From Hydrogenophaga aromaticivorans (GTDB lineage: Bacteria; Pseudomonadota; Gammaproteobacteria; Burkholderiales; Burkholderiaceae_C), in NCBI RefSeq assembly GCF_013387465.1, contig NZ_VYGV01000016.1, forward strand, positions 739,413-803,412: DNA of 64,000 nucleotides. Direction: 5' to 3'. The notes below the pieces were generated by a model that was given only the letters and a program-made list of their open reading frames with translations, was not told the origin of the DNA and searched no databases. A program made the position numbers and the translations under genes. Of the stretch, positions 1 through 7,935 are shown piece after piece. Position 1 is the first letter of the stretch, and each line of letters opens with the position of its first letter.

Positions 1-2
1 AC

Positions 3-398
3 CACGACACCAAACTGGCCCTGCAGGGCGGCGTGGGTTACCAGTTCAACAAGCTCTGGGGCGCTGAAGCCTTTGCCCAGTTCGGCAGCGGCCATGTCTT
101 CGAGAACGGCGTCGAGTCCAAGGTCCGTGCACTGGGCCTGCGCGCCACGGTGGGCCAGAACCTGAGCGAAGCCACCCGCCTGTTCGGCAAAGCCGGTATC
201 GCCAGCGTGAAGCACACGGGTGATGTCGCAGGCTCTCAGACCCGCCCGACCCTGGGTCTGGGCCTGACGCACGCCCTGAGCCAGAACCTGTCGCTGCGCA
301 GCGACCTGGACATGTTCGTGAAGAAGAGCTCTGACGAAGCCCGCTCCTGGAAAGAGCTGGTGTACCTGGGCGTTGGCGTCCAGTACAACTTCAAGTGA
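3..398 (+). CDS. Outer-membrane beta-barrel protein, C-terminal part
   Basis: The frame is open from the window edge, so the N-terminus and signal peptide are missing. The visible 131 residues alternate polar and hydrophobic residues in strand-like segments with glycines, and end in an aromatic-rich strand (GVGVQYNFK), as in small OmpA/OmpW or autotransporter-type barrels. The last residue is Lys after Phe, not the usual terminal Phe. An intrinsic terminator follows 25 bases after the stop, so this is the end of its transcript. The exact family cannot be fixed from the fragment; a porin-like barrel is the best reading. Confidence 0.6.
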   Translation, partial: HDTKLALQGGVGYQFNKLWGAEAFAQFGSGHVFENGVESKVRALGLRATVGQNLSEATRLFGKAGIASVKHTGDVAGSQTRPTLGLGLTHALSQNLSLRSDLDMFVKKSSDEARSWKELVYLGVGVQYNFK

Positions 399-422
399 TG
401 CCGGTTCCGGCTTCCTGAAGCC

Positions 423-448
423 AAAGGGCCCCGCAAGGGGCCCTTTTT
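423..448 (+). terminator. Intrinsic terminator after the barrel gene
   Basis: A GC-rich stem (AAGGGCCCC / GGGGCCCTT) with a GCAA loop is followed by a T run. It lies between the barrel gene and the convergent folB and may serve both. Confidence 0.85.
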
Positions 449-467
449 CATGGCTCTCCGTCGCTGG

Positions 468-851
468 TCACCATTGACCGCTTTCCATGCGGATGGCGAC
501 CTCGCAGTCCTCAAAAATTTCGAGCTTGGCGATCTTCACGCGCACGCCGATCACGCCCGGCAGCTGCATGAGCCGGCGCGTGAGCTTGCCGATCAGGCTC
601 TCCAGCAGGTTCACGTGTTCGGCGGTGCACTCGTCGATGATGATCTGGCGCACCTTGCGGTAGTCGAGCACGTGGTTGATGTCGTCGTCGTGCGGCAGCA
701 GCGGCTGGGTGCCCTGGTTGAGTTCGGCGTCCACCTGGATCGGCTGCGGGCTGGTCTTCTCGTGGTCCAGGATGCCGAGGTTGGCGTCGAAGCGCAGGCC
801 GGTGAGGGCCAGGATCTGGGTGCCGGCCTGCGGCGCGTAGGGTGTGGTCAT
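468..851 (-). CDS. folB: Dihydroneopterin aldolase FolB
   Basis: 127 residues, the usual length of the family. FolB converts 7,8-dihydroneopterin to 6-hydroxymethyl-dihydropterin and glycolaldehyde in folate synthesis, in the cytoplasm. Visible features are the N-terminal Gly-Leu-Arg-Phe-Asp-Ala strand, the LDYRKV segment, the helix with HVNLLESL, which carries the pterin-binding Glu, and the basic VRVKIAKLEI strand. It starts 23 bases after the stop of the upstream pteridine-reductase-like gene, so the two form a small pterin operon. Confidence 0.9.
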   Translation of the reverse strand: MTTPYAPQAGTQILALTGLRFDANLGILDHEKTSPQPIQVDAELNQGTQPLLPHDDDINHVLDYRKVRQIIIDECTAEHVNLLESLIGKLTRRLMQLPGVIGVRVKIAKLEIFEDCEVAIRMESGQW

Positions 852-874
852 GGGTCTGGGCCAGGGCGGCCGGT

Positions 875-1666
875 TTACATCAGCGAAAAATCGCGTTCGA
901 AGCGCATCAGGTGCTGGCCGCCGTCGACCAGCAGCGTGGTGCCGGTGATGGAACGGTTGGCCAGCGCAAAGGCCACGGTTGCGGCCACGTCTTCGGGGGT
1001 GGACGAGCGGCCCAGCGGCGACTGCCGGTGCAGCGCCTGGAACTTCTCGTCGCTCAAGAGATGGCTCGTGAGCGTGAGCCCGGGCGCCACGCCGACCACA
1101 CGCACGCGCGGCGCCAGCGCCATGGCGAGCATGGTGTTGGCGGCTTCGAGCGCGGCCTTGGACAGCGTGTAGCTGAAAAAATCGGGGTTCTGGTTCCAGA
1201 GTTTCTGGTCCAGCAGGTTGACCACCGCGCCATCGCGCCCGCTGTCCTGCAGGTGGGCGTGCAGCGCCTGCGCGAGCAGGATCGCGGCGCCGGTGTTGGT
1301 GTGCAGGTGCTGGTCCATCGCGGCGAAGCCAAAGCTCTGCGCGCTGTCGTGTTCGAACAGCGAGGCGTTGTTGACCACCGCATCGACCTGGCCGAAGTGC
1401 GCCACGACGGCGGGCAGCAGCGAGCGCACGCTGGTCTCGTCGCCGAGGTCGGCGCAGAAGGGCGCGGCACTGCCGGCGCGGCCGCTGAGCGCGTCGCAGT
1501 CGGCTGCGGTCTGCTGCGCTTCGGCCACCGACCGGCGGTGGTGCACCGCCACGTTCCAGCCACCGCGTGCCAGTGTGAGCGCGATCTCGCGGCCCAGGCG
1601 CTTGCCCGCGCCCGTGATCAGCACGGTGCGCGGGGCGGGTGGCGAAGAGGGCGTGGCGCTGGGCAT
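875..1666 (-). CDS. SDR-family pteridine reductase-like (FolM-like) protein
   Basis: A 263-residue short-chain dehydrogenase. It has the NADPH-binding TGAGKRLG motif near residue 15, HHRRS after the second strand (Arg typical of NADPH users and of the FolM/PTR1 group), VNNASLF, and a catalytic Tyr-x-x-x-Lys in SYTLSKAA. Pteridine reductases and FolM reduce dihydropterins, and its position directly upstream of folB supports a pterin substrate. I chose the ATG at 1666 because the reading frame continues upstream into the divergent methyltransferase gene without SDR homology; this ATG overlaps the divergent start by two bases. An ordinary SDR of other specificity remains possible. Confidence 0.8.
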   Translation of the reverse strand: MPSATPSSPPAPRTVLITGAGKRLGREIALTLARGGWNVAVHHRRSVAEAQQTAADCDALSGRAGSAAPFCADLGDETSVRSLLPAVVAHFGQVDAVVNNASLFEHDSAQSFGFAAMDQHLHTNTGAAILLAQALHAHLQDSGRDGAVVNLLDQKLWNQNPDFFSYTLSKAALEAANTMLAMALAPRVRVVGVAPGLTLTSHLLSDEKFQALHRQSPLGRSSTPEDVAATVAFALANRSITGTTLLVDGGQHLMRFERDFSLM

Positions 1667-2834
1667 GGCGGACAATGGCGGGGTGAAAACCGAATCTGTG
1701 AGCGAACCGTCAAGTTTAACGAGCGCCCTGTTGGCGCGCCTGCGCGAGGTCATCCACGCGTCGGGCGGCTGGCTGCCGTTCGACCGATTCATGGCCATGG
1801 CGCTGTACGAGCCGGGACTGGGCTATTACGCCAACCAGAAGCCCAAGTTCGGCCAGATGCCCGAAGGCGTGGCCGGGCAGGGCAGCGACTTCGTGACCGC
1901 ACCCGAACTGAGTCCGCTGTTCGGCCACACGCTGGCGCGACAGGTGGCGCAGGCGTTGGTCGCCACCGGCACCGATGAGGTGTGGGAATTCGGCGCCGGC
2001 ACCGGCGCGCTGGCGCTGCAGGTGCTGGACGCGCTGGCTGCCCTGGGCCAGGCACCGCGCCGTTACACCATCGTGGATCTCTCGGGCAGCCTGCGCGAGC
2101 GGCAGCGCGCCACACTGGCGAAGCATGCGGACCGTGTGCGGTGGATCGATCAGCTTCCCGAGCGGTTTGAAGGCGTGGTGCTGGGCAACGAGGTGCTGGA
2201 CGCGATGCCGGTGCAACTGCTGGTGCGCATCGGCGGGCAGGCCGATGGCCGCTGGCACGAGCGTGGTGTGGTGCTGTCCGAAGTCGGTGCGCTGGCCTGG
2301 GCCGAGCGGCCCACCGACCTGCGCCCGCCGCTGGCCATCGAAGGCCCGCACAACTACCTGACCGAAATCCACCCGCAGGCCGAAGCCTTCATCCGCACGC
2401 TGGCCGACCGGCTGCAACGCGGTGCGGCGTTTTTCATCGACTACGGCTTCCCGGAGGCCGAGTACTACCACCCGCAGCGCCACATGGGCACGCTGATCTG
2501 TCACCGGGCGCACCGGAGCGACGACGACCCGCTGGCCGACGTGGGTGAAAAGGACATCACCGCGCACGTCAACTTCACCGGCATCGCGCTCGCCGCGCAG
2601 GACGCCGGCATGAGCGTGCTGGGTTACACCTCGCAAGGCCGCTTCCTGATCAACGCGGGCCTGCTGGACGTTGCGAAAGACGCCGGCCCGCGCGAGAACG
2701 CGATGCTCGGCAAGCTGGTGAACGAACACGAGATGGGCGAGCTGTTCAAGGTGATCGCGCTGGCGCCCGCAGAAAGCGCGGAAGGCTGGGTTCCCATGGG
2801 TTTCGCCTCCGGCGACCGCACACACCGTTTATGA
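1665..2834 (+). CDS. Class I SAM-dependent methyltransferase, MidA/NDUFAF7-like (COG1565)
   Basis: 389 residues. It carries the family's signature blocks: GGWLPFDRFM and YYANQ near the N-terminus, DFVTAPELSPLFG, the SAM-binding EFGAGTG at about residues 108-114, and GNEVLDAMPVQLL. Mitochondrial homologues methylate an arginine of the complex I subunit NDUFS2; the bacterial role is not settled, so I give no gene symbol. The start could be the ATG at 1665, which overlaps the divergent folM-like start, or a GTG at 1683. A DUF2905 gene follows 13 bases downstream and is probably co-transcribed. Confidence 0.85.
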   Translation: MADNGGVKTESVSEPSSLTSALLARLREVIHASGGWLPFDRFMAMALYEPGLGYYANQKPKFGQMPEGVAGQGSDFVTAPELSPLFGHTLARQVAQALVATGTDEVWEFGAGTGALALQVLDALAALGQAPRRYTIVDLSGSLRERQRATLAKHADRVRWIDQLPERFEGVVLGNEVLDAMPVQLLVRIGGQADGRWHERGVVLSEVGALAWAERPTDLRPPLAIEGPHNYLTEIHPQAEAFIRTLADRLQRGAAFFIDYGFPEAEYYHPQRHMGTLICHRAHRSDDDPLADVGEKDITAHVNFTGIALAAQDAGMSVLGYTSQGRFLINAGLLDVAKDAGPRENAMLGKLVNEHEMGELFKVIALAPAESAEGWVPMGFASGDRTHRL

Positions 2835-2847
2835 ACAGGACGTCGCC

Positions 2848-3042
2848 ATGATCCGCTGGATGATCGTCATCTTCCTGGCGCTGCTGCTGATCAGCTGGTT
2901 CACGCCGCTGCTGCAGAAGCTGGGTTTCGGCAAACTGCCGGGTGACCTGCATTTCAGGGCTTTTGGCCGCGAGTGGTTCCTGCCGATCACCACCACCATC
3001 CTGCTGAGCTTCGTGGCCAGCCTGATCGGCCAGCTCATCTGA
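2848..3042 (+). CDS. DUF2905 small membrane protein
   Basis: 64 residues with two predicted membrane helices: an N-terminal one (MIVIFLALLLISW) and a C-terminal one (TTTILLSFVASLIGQLI). Between them is the GKLPGDLHF segment that defines DUF2905. The function is unknown. It sits 13 bases after the MidA-like gene and before trxC. Confidence 0.85.
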   Translation: MIRWMIVIFLALLLISWFTPLLQKLGFGKLPGDLHFRAFGREWFLPITTTILLSFVASLIGQLI

Positions 3043-3126
3043 GCGACGGTATACCCCTTGGGGTGTCTTGAAATGGGCGCAGCCGCATCCATCTGTCAGG
3101 CATCCCGACCGACTGGAGCCCTTCGC

Positions 3127-3567
3127 ATGTCCACAGCATCCCTGCACATCGTCTGCCCCCACTGCCACACCACCAACCGCATCGCCAGCGCCGACCTCTC
3201 GGCCGCGCCCGATTGCGGCAAATGCCACCAGCCCCTGTTCACCGGCCACCCGGTGCCGCTGGACGAAGCAGCGTTTGAAAAACACATTGCGCGCTCGCAG
3301 GTGCCGGTGCTGGTCGATTTCTGGGCACCCTGGTGCGGCCCCTGCCGCGCGATGGCGCCGGCATTCGAGCAGGCCGCGCAGCAGCTGGAGCCGGGCATGC
3401 GCCTGGCCAAGGTCAACACCGAAGAGGCGCAGGCCCTCGCCGCACGCTTCAACATCCGCAGCATCCCGACGCTGGCGCTGTTCGTGAACGGCCGCGAGGT
3501 CGCGCGCCAGCCCGGCGCCATGGGGGCTGCCGACATCGTGCGCTGGGCGCGTTCGCAGCGCGTCTGA
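3127..3567 (+). CDS. trxC: Thioredoxin 2 (TrxC), with N-terminal zinc motif
   Basis: 146 residues. The N-terminus has two CxxC pairs (C10/C13 and C30/C33) that bind zinc in TrxC. The thioredoxin fold follows with the WCGPC active site (C70, C73) and the cis-proline region SIPTL. TrxC is a cytoplasmic disulfide reductase linked to oxidative stress. I chose the ATG at 3127, which places the first Cys pair as in known TrxC; the frame is open further upstream without homology. Confidence 0.93.
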   Translation: MSTASLHIVCPHCHTTNRIASADLSAAPDCGKCHQPLFTGHPVPLDEAAFEKHIARSQVPVLVDFWAPWCGPCRAMAPAFEQAAQQLEPGMRLAKVNTEEAQALAARFNIRSIPTLALFVNGREVARQPGAMGAADIVRWARSQRV

Positions 3568-3619
3568 ACGCTGGAGCGACGGCCGCGGCGGCAAAGCCGT
3601 TCCACCCACTCTGACATTC

Positions 3620-3649
3620 ATGTAACTGAGTTACATGTCCGGCATAATC
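3620..3649 (+). promoter_or_regulatory. Palindromic operator and -10 box upstream of glk
   Basis: A near-perfect 19-base palindrome (9-base arms CATGTAACT / AGTTACATG around one G) lies at 3620-3638. Five bases later is CATAAT (3644-3649), a good -10 box, so a bound repressor would cover the -35 region. The core TGTAA...TTACA resembles HexR sites known upstream of sugar-catabolism genes in proteobacteria, though the inner bases differ. No hexR gene is in the window, so the regulator is inferred. Confidence 0.55.
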
Positions 3650-3714
3650 CGGACCACTTCGCACCGGGGCCGTCATGGGGTACTGTTCCGGGCCGACTTT
3701 GTGGAACCGATCAC

Positions 3715-4698
3715 ATGCCAAACCCGACCAGCGGACTCCTCCGCGCCCGACTGCTCGCCGACGTGGGCGGCACCAACGCCCGCTTCGCCTGGCAATACGG
3801 CCCCGGTGAACCGATCACCGACGTGCGCGTATTGCCCTGCGCCGAATACGCCACCCTGCAGGACGCGATCCGCGTCTACCTGAACGACCTCGGCCACGGC
3901 ACGCCGGACGCGGTGGCGATCGCCATCGCCAACCCGATCACCGGTGACCAGATCCGCATGACCAACCACCACTGGTCGTTTTCGCAGTCGGCGGTGAAGG
4001 CCGAGTTCGGCTTCAACACACTGCGCCTGCTCAACGACTTCACCGCGCTGGCGCTGGCGTTGCCGGATCTGCCGGCGCAGGAGCTGCGCCAGGTCGGCGG
4101 TGGCGCGGCCATGCCCGGTGCCGCCATCGGTCTGGTCGGCGCCGGCACGGGGCTGGGGGTGTCGGGCCTGCTGCCCAACGGCCTGGCGGGCTGGGTACCG
4201 CTGGAAGGCGAGGGCGGGCACGTCACGCTGCCGGCCGTGACGGCGCGCGAACGCCTGGTGATGGACGGCCTGGCGCGCCGCTACGGCCGTTGTTCGGCCG
4301 AGCGCGTGTGCAGCGGCCAAGGCATCCTGGACACCTACGGCCTGCTCTGCGAGGCCGATGGCGTGGTGCCGGGTGGCGCGGCCAGTGCGGCCGACGTGAG
4401 CGAGGCGGCCCTGAACGCCGGAAACCCGCAGGCGCTGGAAGCACTGAACCTCTTTTGCGCCATGCTGGGCTCGGTGGCCGGCAACCTGGCGCTCACGCTC
4501 GGTGCGCGCGGCGGGGTCTACATCGGCGGCGGCATCGTGCCGCGGCTGGGCGCCTGGTTCGAAAGTTCACCGTTCCGGACGCGATTCGAGTCCAAGGGCC
4601 GGTTCCACGGCCTGCTGGCCGACATCCCCGTGTGGGTGATCACTTCGAAACAATCGCCCGCCTTGCTGGGTGCGGCGCGTGCACTGGACAGCCACTGA
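3715..4698 (+). CDS. glk: Glucokinase
   Basis: 327 residues, typical of bacterial Glk (ROK-independent glucokinase family). It phosphorylates glucose with ATP to glucose 6-phosphate in the cytoplasm. Visible motifs are the phosphate-binding DVGGTN (residues 16-21), the LLNDF segment with the catalytic Asp, GAGTGLG, and the sugar-binding EGEGGH. It precedes an ABC importer of the glucose type, so it likely traps the imported sugar. A palindromic operator lies about 80 bases upstream. Confidence 0.93.
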   Translation: MPNPTSGLLRARLLADVGGTNARFAWQYGPGEPITDVRVLPCAEYATLQDAIRVYLNDLGHGTPDAVAIAIANPITGDQIRMTNHHWSFSQSAVKAEFGFNTLRLLNDFTALALALPDLPAQELRQVGGGAAMPGAAIGLVGAGTGLGVSGLLPNGLAGWVPLEGEGGHVTLPAVTARERLVMDGLARRYGRCSAERVCSGQGILDTYGLLCEADGVVPGGAASAADVSEAALNAGNPQALEALNLFCAMLGSVAGNLALTLGARGGVYIGGGIVPRLGAWFESSPFRTRFESKGRFHGLLADIPVWVITSKQSPALLGAARALDSH

Positions 4699-4731
4699 GC
4701 ACACTCCTAGGGGTTTCCACGGATGGCTGGT

Positions 4732-4756
4732 GTTAATTAATTAATGAAAAATTAAC
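4732..4756. promoter_or_regulatory. AT-rich inverted repeat upstream of gtsA
   Basis: GTTAATT and AATTAAC arms are separated by 11 AT-rich bases, in an otherwise GC-rich 124-base gap before the importer operon. It is a plausible operator or promoter element for gtsABCD. No regulator can be assigned. Confidence 0.4.
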
Positions 4757-4822
4757 ATCCTCGGTGCAGCCCGCGCCGGGCCAACCACAACCGGGCCGCA
4801 GGCCATCCAACGGAGACAACCC

Positions 4823-6136
4823 ATGAAGTTCACTTACACCTTTGGTGCCGCGCTGGTCGCTGCCCTGCTCGCCACCGCCTGCGGCAAAAAAGAAGAGGCT
4901 GCTCCAGTCGCCGCCACGCCGGCGCCGGCCGCTGCGCCCGCACCCGCCAAGACCGCGGTGGAAGTGCTGCACTACTGGACTTCGGGCGGCGAGGCCAAGT
5001 CGGCCGCCGAGCTCAAGGGCATGCTCGAAGCCAAGGGCTACGAGTGGAAGGATTTCGCCGTGGCCGGTGGTGGCGGTGAAAACGCCATGACCGTGCTCAA
5101 GAGCCGCGCCGTTTCGGGCAACCCGCCCACGGCAGCGCAGGTCAAGGGTCCGGCGATCCAGGAATGGGCCAAGGAAGGCATGCTGGCCAACATCGACAAC
5201 GTGGCCGGCCCCGAGAAGTGGGACGAGCTGCTGCCCAAGGTGGTGGCCGACGTGATGAAGGCCGATGGTCACTACGTGGCCGCACCGGTCAATGTGCACC
5301 GCGTCAACTGGATGTGGGCCAACCCCGAAGTGCTGAAGAAGGCTGGCGTCGCGGGCATGCCCAAGACCTGGGACGAGTTCTTCGTCGCGGCCGACAAGAT
5401 CAAGAAGTCCGGCAACATCGCGCTGGCCCACGGTGGCCAGAACTGGCAGGACTTCACCGTGTTCGAGTCGGTGGTGCTGGGTGTGGGCGGTGCCGAGTTT
5501 TACGACAAGGCACTCGTCAAGCTCGACCCGGCGGCGCTCACCAGCCCGACCATGACCAAGGCCGTGACGACCTTCCGCAAGCTCAAGGGCTATGTGGACG
5601 ACGCTTCCTCGGGCCGCGACTGGAACATGACCACCGCCATGGTGATCCAGGGCAAGGCTGGCTTCCAGTTCATGGGCGACTGGGCCAAGGGCGAGTTCAC
5701 CGCCGCGGGCCAGAAGCCGGGCGAAGGTTTCCTGTGCGCGGCTGCGCCGGGCACCGCCAACGCCTACACCTTCAACGTGGACTCCTTCATCATGTTCAAG
5801 CTGAAGGACGAGGCCGCGCAGAAGGGCCAGGCCGACCTGGCCTCCGCCATCCTGAGCCCCGAGTTCCAGGAAGTGTTCAACCAGAACAAGGGTTCCATCC
5901 CGGTGCGTCTGGGCCACGACATGAGCAAGTTCGACGATTGCGCCAAGCTCTCGGCCGCGGACTTCGTGGCCACCGCCAAGGCCGGTGGTCTGGTGCCCTC
6001 AATCGCCCACGGCATGGCCGTCAGCCCCGCGGCCGAAGGCGCCATCAAGGACGCCGTCAGCCAGTTCTGGAACGACGACAAGATCTCGGTGGCCGACGGT
6101 GTGAAGAACATCGCCAAAGCCGCTGCGACCAAATAA
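4823..6136 (+). CDS. gtsA: Glucose/mannose-type ABC transporter substrate-binding lipoprotein
   Basis: 437 residues. A lipoprotein signal ends in LLATAC with Cys20, followed by an Ala/Pro-rich linker (about residues 29-45) and a family 1 extracellular solute-binding fold starting at VEVLHYWTSGGE. The HYWTSGGEA start and the WMWAN segment are characteristic of the GtsA glucose-binding group. It binds sugar in the periplasm and hands it to GtsBC. It is first in the gts operon, just after glk. A strong hairpin in the 56-base gap before gtsB probably lets this protein be made in excess. Substrate is by homology; mannose or related sugars are possible. Confidence 0.85.
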   Translation: MKFTYTFGAALVAALLATACGKKEEAAPVAATPAPAAAPAPAKTAVEVLHYWTSGGEAKSAAELKGMLEAKGYEWKDFAVAGGGGENAMTVLKSRAVSGNPPTAAQVKGPAIQEWAKEGMLANIDNVAGPEKWDELLPKVVADVMKADGHYVAAPVNVHRVNWMWANPEVLKKAGVAGMPKTWDEFFVAADKIKKSGNIALAHGGQNWQDFTVFESVVLGVGGAEFYDKALVKLDPAALTSPTMTKAVTTFRKLKGYVDDASSGRDWNMTTAMVIQGKAGFQFMGDWAKGEFTAAGQKPGEGFLCAAAPGTANAYTFNVDSFIMFKLKDEAAQKGQADLASAILSPEFQEVFNQNKGSIPVRLGHDMSKFDDCAKLSAADFVATAKAGGLVPSIAHGMAVSPAAEGAIKDAVSQFWNDDKISVADGVKNIAKAAATK

Positions 6137-6158
6137 GCGTTCACCCGCCGCGTGCCCA

Positions 6159-6185
6159 CAACCCCATCCCCTGCGGATGGGGTTG
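6159..6185 (+). promoter_or_regulatory. Intercistronic hairpin between gtsA and gtsB
   Basis: An 11-base perfect stem (CAACCCCATCC / GGATGGGGTTG) with a five-base loop and only a short T-rich tail. Such hairpins after binding-protein genes act as partial terminators or protect the upstream mRNA, raising the binding protein relative to the permeases. Confidence 0.65.
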
Positions 6186-6192
6186 TCTTTGA

Positions 6193-7080
6193 ATGCACCC
6201 CATGAAATCTTTTGAAAACCTGCTGCCCAAGCTGGTGATCGCTCCGGCCTTCGTGTTCGGTTTTGCGTTCATCTACGGCTTCATGATCTGGAACGGCGTG
6301 CTGTCCGTCACCGGCTCGCGCATGCTGCCCAACTACGACGAGTTCGTGGGACTTGCGCAGTACCGGCAACTCTGGGACATGGACCGCTGGACCGTGGCCT
6401 TGAAGAACCTGGGCATCTTCAGCCTGCTGTACGTGGGCGGCTCGATGGCGCTGGGCATGGTGCTGGCCATCTTTCTGGACCAGAAAGTGCGTGCCGAAGG
6501 CGTGTTGCGCACCGTGTTCCTCTACCCCATGGCCTTGTCGTTCATCGTGACCGGCACCGCCTGGAAATGGATTCTCAACCCCAGCCTCGGGCTGGAAAAA
6601 CTCATGCACGACCTGGGCTGGGCCAGCTTCAGTTTCGATTGGCTGGTGCAGTCCGAATTTGCGATCTACTGCGTGGTGATCGCGGGCATCTGGCAGTCGG
6701 CCGGGTTTGCGATGGCGCTGTTCCTCGCCGGCCTGCGCGGCATCGACGACAGCATCATCAAGGCCGCGCAGATCGACGGTGCCTCGCTGCCGCTGATCTA
6801 CTGGCGCATCATCCTGCCCATCCTGCGCCCGGTGGTGTTTTCCACCATCCTGGTGCTCTCGCACCTGTCGATCAAGAGCTTCGACCTGGTGATGGCGCTC
6901 ACCGCCGGTGGCCCCGGTTTCGCCACCGACGTGCCCGCCACCTTCATGTACACCATGAGCTTCACGCGCGGCCAGATCGGTCTGGGTGCGGCCAGCGCGA
7001 CCATGATGCTGGCCACCGTGGCGGCGATCGTGGTGCCGTACCTCTACAGCGAACTCAGGGCGAAACCTCATGACCGCTAA
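6193..7080 (+). CDS. gtsB: Sugar ABC transporter permease GtsB
   Basis: 295 residues with six predicted membrane helices and the binding-protein-dependent transport signature (IKAAQIDGASLPLIYWRIILP) that contacts the ATPase. MalF/UgpA-like half of the inner-membrane pore. Its last codons overlap the start of gtsC by 11 bases, so translation is coupled. A second ATG three codons in (MKSFENL) could be the true start. Confidence 0.88.
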   Translation: MHPMKSFENLLPKLVIAPAFVFGFAFIYGFMIWNGVLSVTGSRMLPNYDEFVGLAQYRQLWDMDRWTVALKNLGIFSLLYVGGSMALGMVLAIFLDQKVRAEGVLRTVFLYPMALSFIVTGTAWKWILNPSLGLEKLMHDLGWASFSFDWLVQSEFAIYCVVIAGIWQSAGFAMALFLAGLRGIDDSIIKAAQIDGASLPLIYWRIILPILRPVVFSTILVLSHLSIKSFDLVMALTAGGPGFATDVPATFMYTMSFTRGQIGLGAASATMMLATVAAIVVPYLYSELRAKPHDR

Positions 7081-7930
7081 ACCCTTCTCTTTCGGGCGCG
7101 TCGTGGTCTATGGCGTGCTGCTGGTGGCCGCGCTGTTCTTCCTCGCGCCGATGTACGTGATGCTGGTCACCTCGTTCAAGGACGCCGCCGAGATCCGCAG
7201 CGGCAACCTGCTGAGCCTGCCACAGAGTCTGAACCCGGATGCCTGGCACCTGGCCTGGAACAGCGCCTGCACCGGTGTCGATTGCCGGGGATTGCAGCCG
7301 TATTTCTGGAACTCGGTGTTCATGGCCGTGCCCGCGGTGCTGATCTCCACCGCCTGGGGCGCGGTCAACGGCTACGTGCTGAGCATGTGGAAATTCCGCG
7401 GATCCGAGGTGCTGTTCGGTTTCCTGCTGTTCGGCGTGTTCATGCCGTTCCAGGTGGTGCTGCTGCCCATGAGCCAGGTGCTGGGTTACCTGGGCCTGTC
7501 CAGTTCGATCGCCGGGCTGGTGCTGGTGCACTGCCTGGCCGGCATGGCCGGGACCACGCTGTTCTTCCGCAACTACTACACCGCCGTGCCGCGCGAGCTG
7601 GTGAACGCCGCGCGCATCGACGGCGCGGGCTTCTGGCGCATCTTCTGGCGCATCGTGCTGCCCATGTCCACGCCCATCATGATGGTCACGCTGATCTGGC
7701 AGTTCACCAACATCTGGAACGACTTCCTGTTCGGTGTGGCCTTCAGCGGCGCCGACAGCAAACCCATCACCGTGGGATTGAACAACATGGCCAACACCAC
7801 CAGCAGCGTCAAGAACTACAACGTGGACATGGCCGCGGCCATCATCGCCGGTCTGCCCACCATGCTGGTGTATGTGCTGGCAGGTCAGTATTTCCTCAAA
7901 GGCCTCACGGCTGGCGCCGTGAAAGGATAA
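7070..7930 (+). CDS. gtsC: Sugar ABC transporter permease GtsC
   Basis: 286 residues, MalG-like. It has six predicted helices, an N-terminal MLVTSFKD segment typical of this half, and the EAA-type loop NAARIDGAGFWRIFWRI. It pairs with GtsB. The start overlaps the end of gtsB, and gtsD begins five bases after its stop. Confidence 0.88.
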   Translation: MTAKPFSFGRVVVYGVLLVAALFFLAPMYVMLVTSFKDAAEIRSGNLLSLPQSLNPDAWHLAWNSACTGVDCRGLQPYFWNSVFMAVPAVLISTAWGAVNGYVLSMWKFRGSEVLFGFLLFGVFMPFQVVLLPMSQVLGYLGLSSSIAGLVLVHCLAGMAGTTLFFRNYYTAVPRELVNAARIDGAGFWRIFWRIVLPMSTPIMMVTLIWQFTNIWNDFLFGVAFSGADSKPITVGLNNMANTTSSVKNYNVDMAAAIIAGLPTMLVYVLAGQYFLKGLTAGAVKG

Positions 7931-7935
7931 AAACA

